This document shows positions 19,793 through 29,469 of a DNA stretch of 64,000 bases, in pieces (positions within the stretch are counted from its first letter, which is position 1; every line of letters begins with the position of its first letter). The translations under genes were made by a program, and so were the position numbers. This stretch comes from Paramacrobiotus metropolitanus. Taxonomy: Eukaryota > Tardigrada > Eutardigrada > Parachela > Macrobiotidae. Under the pieces are notes generated by a model. The model had not been told where the DNA came from. It saw only the letters and a list, made by a program, of their open reading frames with translations, and made no database searches. The stretch lies in the NCBI RefSeq assembly GCF_019649055.1, contig NW_026570311.1:1-64000 (forward strand), read 5' to 3'.

Positions 19793-19802
19793 TTTTATAT
19801 AC
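19793..19802 (-). promoter_or_regulatory. TATA box of the F-box-like gene
   Basis: TATATAAAAG on the minus strand, about 70 bases before the ATG at 19723. Confidence 0.6.
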
Positions 19803-20052
19803 CTAGCTGTATAGCATTGCTAGCTTGCACTTGATTGGCTTGATACGGTATTGATTGTTAATTTTTTTTCTTCCCAGGGCTCTTCCCTTCATTATATTTA
19901 CGTAGACATCTTGATTAAACGGACTACAATTACTTGGCATAACAGTTAGAACATTAGTCCAGAGTTTATTAGTCTGATGGCATCAGTATCATGCGGCTAG
20001 TATGTGGACTTTAATGTGTTATATCATGGTTTTCGCCACAACAATTATGCTA

Positions 20053-21048
20053 CTAGACATCTAGCATACCAATCAATCCGTTTTCATAACCGTTGCTCCA
20101 TTGATTCATTCTCTTAATTGTTTCCATCAAGGCTTCCTTGTACTCCGTGACCTTGTCAGCCTTGAACCCTGTTTCATGGAGTTCGATGAATTTCTGCATG
20201 ACCTCGCGTCTTGGGTTCTTGCTTCCCTTCTTAAACAACCCAGGACGCAGCGTCTTGCGTAATTTCCCTTTAACCTTGTCCGTTTGACTCATCAATCGCG
20301 CAAACATTGATTGCACTGGTGCTTGGCACAACGCTTGTGTTGTCATTTTCCTGAAGGATTTCAGATGGCGTTGCATCAGCTGCAAACAATGCGAACATAA
20401 CAAATAATTAGTCCCAACGAGCTCATCATTGCAAAAGGTTACTTAACCGGGACGTACTTTGCCCAGTTCTTTGTCGTCCAAATCGGAATCCATATTAAAA
20501 GTGTCCGGCTGGAATATATCAAGGATGTCCACCTTCTTCTTTTTCTTCGCCGGTTTCTGTCCTGCCTTCCGGATCAACGGATCCGGTTCTCGTTCCACTG
20601 ACCGACGGTACAGCTCTCGGTGTTCCGTTCGCTTACGCAGGACAGTGAGCAACAAGTCTCTCGACTTCTTCGGCTTCGTGGTTTGCGCTAGGGCTCTGGA
20701 CGCCGCTTCCCTTAATTCATTCAGCCCTAGCTGGACTTCACGGAGTTCACGGGTGCATTCATCAATGGACTGTAGCACAGTGCGATGTACGGCGGCAGCT
20801 GCTTCTTCTACATGGCGATTCTCTTTAAACAGCGCAACCTGTACAGAACAAATGCATTTTGTTATCCATTGCGGTACAATACAGACCAATGTATTGTTCC
20901 TGATCGTATAGAAAATCGTACCGCTTTCTCGTACAGATACTGCTTAGCCTCTTCATCCAGTTTTTTAATCTTTTTTCATCAGCTTTCTCCTCGTGGTCTG
21001 GGCATTGTCTTTACCGGCATGATAGAGCGTCTTCCACTCAGCCTTCAC
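20053..21048 (-). CDS. unknown lysine-rich coiled-coil protein, at least three exons
   Basis: Exons 20922-21048, 20449-20838 and 20053-20379, each with good GT-AG borders. The first exon needs a one-base shift at an A-run near 20974. The second is a long charged helix (many E, L, R) followed by a KPAKKKKKVDILDIF basic stretch. The third is basic, with LRPGLFKKG. The 5' start is not visible: the first exon begins at an acceptor and the repeat array lies upstream. No family recognised. Confidence 0.5.
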
Positions 21049-21095
21049 CTAGAAGACAACAATAATAGATGAGAAAATAAGCATGCCTGTATGCA

Positions 21096-22110
21096 TAGGT
21101 AAATAATTTTATTCCTAATACGTCAGGTAAAAAATTTGCGTACCCATATGAGCAGCTTAATAATTTTTCGTACCAGGTAGTCCGTTGAAAAATTTGCGTG
21201 CCAATATAAGCAGCGTAATAATTTTTAGTACCAATTAGTCCGCTAAAAAATTTGCGTACGGGTATGCGCAGCTTAATAATTTTTAGTACCAGTTAGTCCG
21301 TTGAAAAATTTGCGTACCAATATAAGCAGCTGAATAATTTTTAGTACCAGTTACTCCGTTGAAAAATTTACGGGTCAACATAAGCAGCGTAATAATTTTT
21401 AGTACCAATTAGTCCGCTGAAAAATTTGCGTACGGGTATGCGCAGCTTAATAATTTTCAGTACCAGTTAGTCCGTTGAAAAATTTGCGTGCCAGTATAAG
21501 CAGCGTAATAATTTTTAGTACCAATTAGTCCGCTGAAAATTTACGTACGGGTGTGCGCAGCTTAATAATTTTTAGTACCAGTTAGTCCGTTGAAAAATTT
21601 GCATGCCAGTATAAGCAGCTGATTAATTTTTATCCTCAATTAGTCCGCTGAAAAATTTACGGGTCAACATAAGCAGCGTAATAATTTCTAGTACCAATTA
21701 GTCCGCTGAAAAATTTACATACCGGTATAAACCGTTCAAAAATTTTTATACCCGGTCGACCCGCTGAAAAATTTGCGTACTAGTACGCACAGCTGAAAAA
21801 TTTACATACCGGTATAAGCTGTTCAAAAATTTTTATACCCGGTTGACCCGCTGAAAAATTTGCGTACTAGTACGCACAGCTGAAAAATCTACATACCCGC
21901 ATAAGCTGTTCAAAAATTTTTATACCCGGTTGACCAGCTGAAAAATTTGCGTACTAGTACGCACAGCTTAAAATTTACATACCAGTATGTACGCTTCAAT
22001 AATTTTATACCCTGTCAGTCCGCTGCAAATGTACCCATTAATATAAGCAGGTAAAATTTTAACGTATCGTTATCACGCTAAAATTTCCATCCTCATATGT
22101 TGGTTAAATT
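21096..22110. repeat. array of about 32 monomers of 29 bp in dimeric order
   Basis: Two alternating monomers: one with GAAAAATTTGCGTACC then TATAAGCAGC, the other with AATAATTTTTAGTACC then TTAGTCCGCTG. Together they repeat every 58-60 bases through the interval and degrade at the right side. Each monomer carries an A/T run, a GTAC and a CAGC/CCGCT box. No coding. The array lies just inside the right terminus of the element. Confidence 0.88.
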
Positions 22111-22959
22111 GAATTAGAATTGTCCAGTTACTCAGCTACAATTTACCGCAGGAACAGCAGCGCATAGTTGTACATACAACAATGTTATGGTAAAACATTA
22201 CAGTATATACATAATGATAATGCATTAACGATGCAGACATACAGCATACATAACTTACTGATATTTTATTCATACAACTATATTACACAGCATAACAATA
22301 ATTATTCAAGAGAGTACAGTGATTGCACTACAGTAATAATTAAAATGTTATCTCACCTCGTTTTGCGACATCTTTGTGTATGGCAAGCAGGAGTTCTATA
22401 CGCGGGAACGGATGCTGGATGTCCAGTGCGGTTTCCAGATTGACAGCCGAATGAATGCGTGGGTTCCTGTGCGCTACATGTGTATAATAACTGTGTGCGT
22501 GCTTGATGGAGTACCAAAAGCACACACACAGTACACGATCTGCCACGCGCAAATACAGAAAAAAGTGGTACGGGATCAAAGTCCCTTACCACGCCAGACA
22601 GTCATGCTGCGAGCACATTTTCTGACAGAGCGACATTTGTTTTGGTTTTTGTTAATGTGCTCGGCGGCCCTGCTCGCAAATCTGAAGGATATTATTGCTT
22701 TCAGTACACACAGTTTGAGTAGCGGACATACCATCGGAACATACTGATTTTACGCTATTATTAACAGACATTGCCAGTCTGTTCACCAAATTTCGTTTTG
22801 ATGCATGAAGGGAACTTGTGCCCGTTTTGAATCGCTTCACGGCAGCGGTGATACTACCAGCAGGTGATATCGAATCGCTTCACGGCAGCGGTGCTACTTC
22901 CAGCAGGTAATTTCTATGTATTTATCTATAATTTAAGCGATTTTTTTCTGATTATCAGT

Positions 22960-23069
22960 GATTTTTTCTGATTTTTTAAATTTATTTTTAAAAAAACGGG
23001 ACGTCATCCCGGGACGCTCTTATCAGCGTCCCACATCTAAAAGCCGGTCGAGACAGGCATATTACTACT
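22960..23069 (-). repeat. right terminal inverted repeat
   Basis: Reverse complement of the left terminus; the outermost base is 23069 (ending TATTACTACT). It is followed directly by CACGCCCTTTTCC, which is not found at the left end, so 23069 is taken as the element boundary. Confidence 0.92.
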
Positions 23070-23455
23070 CACGCCCTTTTCCATTATATATACATTTTCC
23101 ATCAAAATAGATTTGTAGTGCTTGTTGATTTTGTTCCTGATTAACTTGAAGGTACAGGCACCTTCGTGATTAGCTAGAATGCAGTTTTGCATATCTTTAT
23201 CATTGGTCTCCAACCTATGGTGTTTTGTTGACAGTGAGCAGCCAGTCTACTTCGCAACGTGTTAGAAAAACGGTTAACATATGTGAAATAAGGAAGGTTC
23301 ATTCTGCCTTTTCCTCGTCAGGTTTTTGATAAAAAATTCTGCATCATTGCTGAAATAACCTGGAACAACCTCATAAGCACCCTTTCCCAATAGCTCTCAC
23401 AAGATTTGCTGTTAATTTTAAGCGTTATAACTGTTATATTGGGACGTCCTGGCAT
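23070..23455 (-). pseudogene. unknown reading frame interrupted by the element
   Basis: On the minus strand an ATG at 23455 opens MPGRPNITVITLKIN and continues with protein-like sequence (GAYEVVPGYF, then FIKNLTRK) to about 23290. It shifts frame through TVFLTRCEVDWLL and again to an ILANHEGACTFKLI block, running straight into the terminal repeat at 23069. The element therefore seems to have landed in this sequence. Family not recognised; no introns evident. Confidence 0.4.
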
Positions 23456-24289
23456 TTCGGATAATTTATTGTCGATTAAAACAGTTTAAAACCCTATCTC
23501 CACTTCACCAAACGGTGTTTTCTTTAATTTATTATATTTGTTATGAACACTTGGTTTAATGATAATGCATTAACGATGCAGACATACAGCATACATAACT
23601 TACTGATATTTTATTCATACAACTATATTACACAGCATAACAATAATTATTCAAGAGAGTACAGTGATTGCACTACAGTAATAATTAAAATGTTATCTCA
23701 CCTCGTTTTGCGACATCTTTGTGTATGGCAAGCAGGAGTTCTATACGCGGGAACGGATGCTGGATGTCCAGTGCGGTTTCCAGATTGACAGCCGAATGAA
23801 TGCGTGGGTTCCTGTGCGCTACATGTGTATAATAACTGTGTGCGTGCTTGATGGAGTACCAAAAGCACACACACAGTACACGATCTGCCACGCGCAAATA
23901 CAGAAAAAAGTGGTACGGGATCAAAGTCCCTTACCACGCCAGACAGTCATGCTGCGAGAACATTTTCTGACAGAGCGACATTTGTTTTGGTTTTTGTTAA
24001 TGTGCTCGGCGGCCCTGCTCGCCAATCTGAAGGATATTATTGCTTTCAGTACACACAGTTTGAGTAGCGGACATACCATCGGAACATACTGATTTTACGT
24101 ATTATTAACAGACATTGCCAGTCTGTTCGCCAAATTTCTGTTTTGATGCATGAAGGGAACTTGTGCCTGTTTTGAATCGCTTTTCACGGCAGCGGTGATA
24201 TCAGCAGGTGATATCGAATCGCTTCACGGCAGCGGTGCTACTTCCAGCAGGTAATTTCTATGTATTTATCTATAATTTAAGCGATTTTT

Positions 24290-24397
24290 CTGATTATCAG
24301 TGATTTTTTCTGATTTTTAAATTTATTTTTAAAAAAACGACGTCATCCTGGGACGCTCTTATCAGCGTCCCACATCTAAAAGCCGGTCGAGACAGGT
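24290..24397 (-). repeat. truncated copy of the right terminal repeat
   Basis: Contains GACGTCATCCTGGGACG and the AAAAGCCGGTCGAGACAGG end, then jumps to flank sequence TCCATTATATATAC. The outermost CATATTACTACT is missing. Confidence 0.88.
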
Positions 24398-24777
24398 CCA
24401 TTATATATACATTTTCCATCAAAATAGATTTGTAGTGCTTGTTGAATTTGTTCCTGATTAACTTGAAGGTACAGGCACCTTCGTGATTAGCTAGAATGCA
24501 GTTTTGCATATCTTTATCATTGGTCTCCTAAATCCTGCGGTAGGTGTTTTGTTGACAGTGAGCAGCCAGTCTACTTCGCAACGTGTTAGAAAAACGGTTA
24601 ACATATGTGAAATAAGGAAGGTTCATTCTGCCTTTTCCTCGCCAGGTTTTTGATAAAAAATTCTGCATCATTGCTGAAATAACCTGGAACAACCTCATAA
24701 GCACCCTTTCCCAATAGCTCACAAGATTTGCTGTTAATTTTAAGCGTTATAACTGTTATATTGGGACGTCCTGGCAT
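24398..24777 (-). pseudogene. second copy of the interrupted reading frame
   Basis: Same frame set as 23070-23455, starting at the ATG at 24777, within copy 2 of the tandem duplication. Same shifts, plus small indels. Confidence 0.4.
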
Positions 24778-25188
24778 TTCGGATAATTTATTGTCGATTA
24801 AAACAGTTTAAAACCCTATCTCCACTTCACCAAACGGTGTTTTCTTTAATTTATTATATTTGTTATGAACACTTGGTTTTGGGCTTCGCTCCGGTTGGCC
24901 AATGCACGCCAACGTGCATTTCTCTAACTATATTTATCAGCTAGTTTGTCGGTTTCTTTCGTGGCTGCTTTAAAATAAAATTAGTAGTGGCTCATATAGC
25001 GCAATCATCAACTGCACTATGCATCAGTGCAGCTATATAGACCCGTCTCTACTCAATAGATGTTCTGCAGTGCACGCAAGCATGTGCACGTCTGGTAGTG
25101 GTTGCGCAACGCTGTGTGAGATGAAAGTTTGCTTGTCATTTATTACCTGTGGTACAACGGTTATGCAACAGCTTAAAACAACACAATT

Positions 25189-26156
25189 TTACAACATGAA
25201 AATTTCATTTAACTTTTCTGCTCCTTCCATCGTTCCCAAAACTGATGCAGCGTTTCCTCGTTGTATCACTAGTGACAGTCTTTGACGTAGATTCATGGGA
25301 ACGTTCGCCGTGTGTTGCTCCAGTCGTTGCCCTAATTCTTTAATGATGGCATGGCTGATATCCCCTATGGGCCCATTGTTTCGAAAGCAATTGGAGAAAA
25401 ATATCTGCCGTTTAAGTACGAGTACAACTGAGACTTCTTCTGTTCTGTCCACCGCAGCCGCACTTGCGTGAGTTGCTGTTTTGATGTGAGAAGGGGCAAC
25501 AGTGTCTACGCAAGTGACATCCACGCTAAACACAACCCTTTCTGCCAGGCAAAGTTGTGCATCCGTCAGGCCGTTCAGACGTATGCGACGTGCCACGTGG
25601 CTCCAGTTTTGCCGGAATCCCAGCTGAAACACACGCGCGACAAACGATATCGTTTAATCCACCATGTCGTGGAGATACCAGCAGAGAACGCGCAAGACAG
25701 ACCATGGTGTCCGTATTTGTCTACATGCTTTTGGCACTTCATGCATCGTGGGGTTCACATATTGCAACCCAAGCCCAGACCGAGGAGATTTTCAGAGTAT
25801 CGTCATCAAGGAGGTTGCCAATATGGGCAGAATGCAATGCATTTAACCAGATGCCGGCTTCCGGTGTTGACTGGGCAAGAAGGCGGCTTAAATCAATCGT
25901 CGCGGTAAATCTCCAGCAGCGTGGACAAAGATATGTTACACATTGGGATGTCCCAGGTCCTCTTGCTACGGAAATTAGGTTCAGGCAGTTCAGGTTGTCG
26001 GGCGTTTTTCTTCCACAACTCGAGAGCGCCTGTGAGGTCGACGGCCGCATGTCCAGGTAGTAATAAGGATACCATATCGGATACGGAGAAAATCGAAGCC
26101 AGTTTGCTTAACTTTGGTGAGTTTGGTCCCCTTTCATTGACACTCCATTCTGTCAT
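25189..26156 (-). pseudogene. non-LTR retrotransposon reverse-transcriptase C-terminal fragment
   Basis: Read on the minus strand through several frames. Recognisable in order: a W-L-N-A-L block followed by IGNLLDDD; C-x2-C/H zinc-type motif around KHVDKYGHHGLSC; a block with SERPDG; VDVTCVDTVAPSHIKTA; then LRQRLSLVIQRGNAAS near the end. This combination is the C-terminal region found after reverse transcriptases in many invertebrate non-LTR elements (my recollection). There is no catalytic domain in the interval and at least three frame breaks, so it is a dead fragment. Confidence 0.7.
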
Positions 26157-26159
26157 CTA

Positions 26160-28300
26160 GCAGTTCTAATCATGTTGTTAACTAAATTCATGTACTAGTC
26201 CGCTTGTGCATAAGTGCTTGTAAAAGCTACAAAGAGAAAAATTCTGTCTCAAATTTTAAATAAACTTTAAACGAAATAAAAAGAAAGGTTTGAATTGGGT
26301 AATGTTCAAAGAAATGCGCCGCGTCACGTCACTCTTTTTGCGTAAATCATGTACTACAGCCTTCATAAAGCGATGAGTTTGCACATCACAGATAGAGCTT
26401 ATACATTACACTTATACATAAAAGTAGTCGAAAGAATTCAGACGGGTTACATTACTTATAATTAGTGCTAATAGTGTTTGGCGTGACTAGTTGCGCTAAT
26501 TCTTAACAAGCTGACAGAGGAGATGCCCAGAACACTAGACGGACAGGTTCCACTTCGCGAAGTATGAATCACATGTTTCTTCTCCCGTAGCCGAGAACGG
26601 TGACACAGCTACAGTACCGCAACAAACGAGCTGCACTTGTCTTTTACTGATATTAGATTTATTTTGGTTCTTACTCCTTAACTTCGCAATGCCACCGGAA
26701 ACAATTTGTCGATTAAGTAGTGTTAATTTCTGCGCATGCAGCGGATCATTTACACATAAGACATCGAAATTTCAGCTTGCGCACAAAGTATTAATTTGTA
26801 CAATTCGTAGCTGCCGTTTTGTACACAACAGTCCAAGCGGTAACAATCAGCGAGGTAATTGCGAATGTGACCGGTGATAATTATGGCAGCAGCTTGCGTA
26901 ATATTAAACTTATTCATTACTTAGTAGGCACTTTTAACCTATCGCCGTGCGCTAATGGCGGAAGCCAATGAGTAATTTTTTTCATTTGGTCTCTCAGGTT
27001 CTATAGTTCTCTTTTGTAATTTTGTGATCGCAATCAACTGTTCTGTCTAAGGGACAAGGCATCATCAATAAAAAAAAAGTTTTACTTTTTAATGCATTTC
27101 TGCTAAAGTCAGGCAGAAAGCCATCCGGTCATAAATTATCTATATTGCGCTAAACAGATATATATACCGGTATATGGAAGTTTGTGCAGTCGCCCTTTCC
27201 ATTCACTGCGATATCCCACCATATCTCAACAGTGCCCTCTACATTTTCTTCACGTAGGTATCTTATGCGCCCTGCTACAGCGTTAGCGGTTCAATGCCAT
27301 ATTCAGTCGTATTTCTGCAGTATCTTTTATGTATCCCATTATGTACTATGTATTCCACGAAGAAACGTAAAAGATGTGAACCTTTAGCAGGATACATGAC
27401 GAATAACCGCGGATAGAGTGCTATTGATGATACAACGACTCATAGAATGCTCCAGGTAATATGTACGATGAGGATATTGTGTTTTACGCTACGAGCAATC
27501 AAGCGAAAAACTACATTACAATTTCGGACTAAATGGTTGAGCACTCCATAGAATTGTATCAGAAAAAGCTATGATGACAGACCATGTACAGTTTGAGCGC
27601 AGGGTAGCGGGGTTTACGAAGGGATCCTTACATGAATGTCACCCACATTACTCAACGGTATTCGCACAACATTGTTGTTCATATCTTATTTTATGCTGAC
27701 TGTTGTGTTATCGGCAATCAGTTCGTCTGAATACAATATTTTTAGGTATTCGTCAGCCCAAGCGAAAAGCATGATGTTAAGCATCGAAAACTTTATGAGC
27801 CGAACGTTTGTACGTGTATCTCCAGTTTCTCACTGCGTACATCAAAACAAATAGAGCAATAAGCATAGTCTCTTCCTTTACCTGCGGATTTGAACGATTA
27901 ACGATGAATTCAAGTGCTTGCGTATTTGAGCGATCAAACCTGGTAAAACAAAATCACAGTTTGTCTACAACATATATCAGCATTTAATTATTGGGATGAG
28001 CGCAAGCTGCGTTGACGATCGATAACCGGGTGCGTCATCGCTACTTTTCCTCGAATCTTAAACGCCAAGTTTGGCGCTAATTGACTGAATAACGCGGAAA
28101 CTGCGCCGGAAATGTTCGTTGATCGCTGAACCCTGCCGCGATAATTCACTAATGCTTCGTTTACACAGTTTGTCACGCTGACAAGAAACTGCAAGACATC
28201 TTCCCACATCTTGCGTTCCCTTCATAAAACCATATCCACTGGAGCGCAATTCAATCTTCCCGGCACAAATTCGACTAGGAAAAACCACTAACCTTTACCA
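26160..28300. other. non-coding interval
   Basis: AT-rich, with scattered short open frames of random composition. No repeat or conserved coding signal was seen. Probably the spacer upstream of the first receptor gene. Confidence 0.5.
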
Positions 28301-28306
28301 GCAAAA

Positions 28307-29460
28307 ATGAACAACTCAACTGTACCAATAAACGTTACAATGGCCGAAATGAGCCAAACCTGGAATTTTGCCGCTATCGGGCGTTTAACCTTGGTTATCT
28401 TCCAGCTGCTCTTCAACACCAGCATGTTGTCTGTCTTCATCTTTCACCCGTCGCTGCGCACTTCATTCACCGTCTACATCATGGCGCTTTTATCCTGCAA
28501 CATCTTTTACTCCGCCGGCGAATATCCGTTGGAAATCCTGCGCTTGACGTATCCGCAATGGTGGATGTCGGAACGTGCCTGTGGTTTCTATTTATACCAT
28601 ATCTGGGTGTTCTGCGCGGTGTCCATGCACATGCACGTTCTGATCACGATTAACCGGCTCTGGGCGTTGTTCTATCCCGTCTCCTATCGCCAGCGCCATT
28701 CCAGTAAAGTCGCGGTGTTGATGTGTTTGGGCATGGTCGGTTATGTCCATGTTATCTGTTTCCCGGTGTACATCATTGATCAGCTGTACTACCGGCGCCC
28801 AGCGGATCAGTTTGGATGCGTGCTGAATATCAAAGAGCAGAATGTTTACGGAACGGTTGCTAACATCATGGGTTTCGATGTGCCCATTGTAATCGTCGTC
28901 CTTTTCCTATCCGTTTATTTTATACAAACATCTTGCCCGAAGAAAAGTTGGGATGGGTTCGACGATGCATTTAAGAGGGTCAACGATGAATTTCCGAGGC
29001 GACTTTTCCCTCACTTCACATGGCCATAAATCAGTGAGTATGGCAATTAATCCTTAAACCAACTAAATCCTCTTCAGTCATGACCGAAAGAAAACATGAA
29101 GTTAAGGTAGCGTATTTCTTTTTGACCTTTCTTTATGCTTAATAGGGACATTCGCCTAGTCATAAGTCCAACAGGAAGCCTAACCACGGCGACCATCTTC
29201 GACCGTTCTTAGTGCTGACCTTGTTAACTGTCAGCGTTTTGGTTTGCTGGACGCCGGATCAGACGTACTGGACCATTGCCTGCTTCATGCAGATGATGGA
29301 CTTGCCGGTGCTGCGAAACTTTACCATGGTCCTTTTTGCTCTGCAGGCGGTGTTGGATCCCATTCTGTTTGCCATGTCCTTAGCGAGTTTTAGAAACTAC
29401 TTATGGCAAATTTGTCGGTCGTGCTGTTGTTGTTTGGCGGGTGCTGGGCACAAGAAGTGA
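28307..29460 (+). CDS. orphan seven-helix receptor, family A, copy 1
   Basis: Exon 1 from the ATG at 28307 to about 29030 encodes helices 1-5; exon 2 from 29146 encodes helices 6-7 and ends at 29460. The intron (donor TCA|GTGAGT, acceptor AATAG|G) sits where the two paralogues have theirs. N-glycosylation sites (NNS, NVT) precede helix 1. Helix 3 ends NRLWA in place of DRY. Helix 6 has CWTPDQTYW and helix 7 LDPILFA (a DPxxF variant of NPxxY). A one-base shift near 28905, in a run of T, breaks the frame at helix 5, so the copy is either a pseudogene or carries an assembly error. Ligand unknown. Confidence 0.8.
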
Positions 29461-29469
29461 ATCTTGCCG

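Larger units (their letters stand above)
1..23069. mobile_element. Polinton/Maverick (adintovirus-like) endogenous viral element
   Basis: A 23-kb element bounded by inverted termini that begin AGTAGTAATATG and end with the exact complement. Inside lie the diagnostic Polinton genes: retroviral-type integrase, protein-primed family B DNA polymerase, A32/FtsK-like packaging ATPase, adenain-like cysteine protease, double-jelly-roll major capsid and penton-like minor capsid. Capsid-module genes run on the plus strand and the polymerase on the minus strand. Accessory genes include three BIR domains, a RING, a TBP-like gene and an F-box-like gene. Polintons start with AG and make 6-bp target duplications (family knowledge); the duplication cannot be checked because the left flank is missing. 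Nearly every core gene except the ATPase is interrupted by single-base frameshifts, so this copy is probably not functional unless the shifts are assembly errors. Confidence 0.93.
22212..23556. repeat. tandem duplication, copy 1 (contains the element right end)
   Basis: 22212-23556 and 23557-24879 are almost identical, starting TAATGATAATGCATTAACG and ending GAACACTTGGTTT. Copy 1 carries the last 0.86 kb of the element, its terminal repeat and about 0.49 kb of flank. A possible minus-strand exon (about 22353-22475, bounded by ATGTAG and GGTGAG) occurs in both copies. Confidence 0.9.
23557..24879. repeat. tandem duplication, copy 2
   Basis: Repeat of 22212-23556, shortened by a 22-base deletion that removes the last 12 bases of the terminal repeat plus 10 flanking bases, and by a few one- to three-base differences. 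It may be a true tandem duplication or an unmerged second haplotype. Confidence 0.88.

Noticed and set aside
20459-20911. 150-codon plus-strand open frame rich in S, R and F
   Set aside because: Antisense of the lysine-rich coiled-coil exon; S/R/F bias is the expected complement of K/E codons.
21096-22110. CRISPR-like array
   Set aside because: Repeat units are contiguous 29-bp monomers without unique spacers, in animal DNA next to a viral terminus; this is a satellite.
22376-24092. Repeated 123-codon plus-strand open frames in the tandem duplication
   Set aside because: Identical because the DNA is duplicated; no known motif and no selection evidence. A minus-strand exon in the same place is equally likely.
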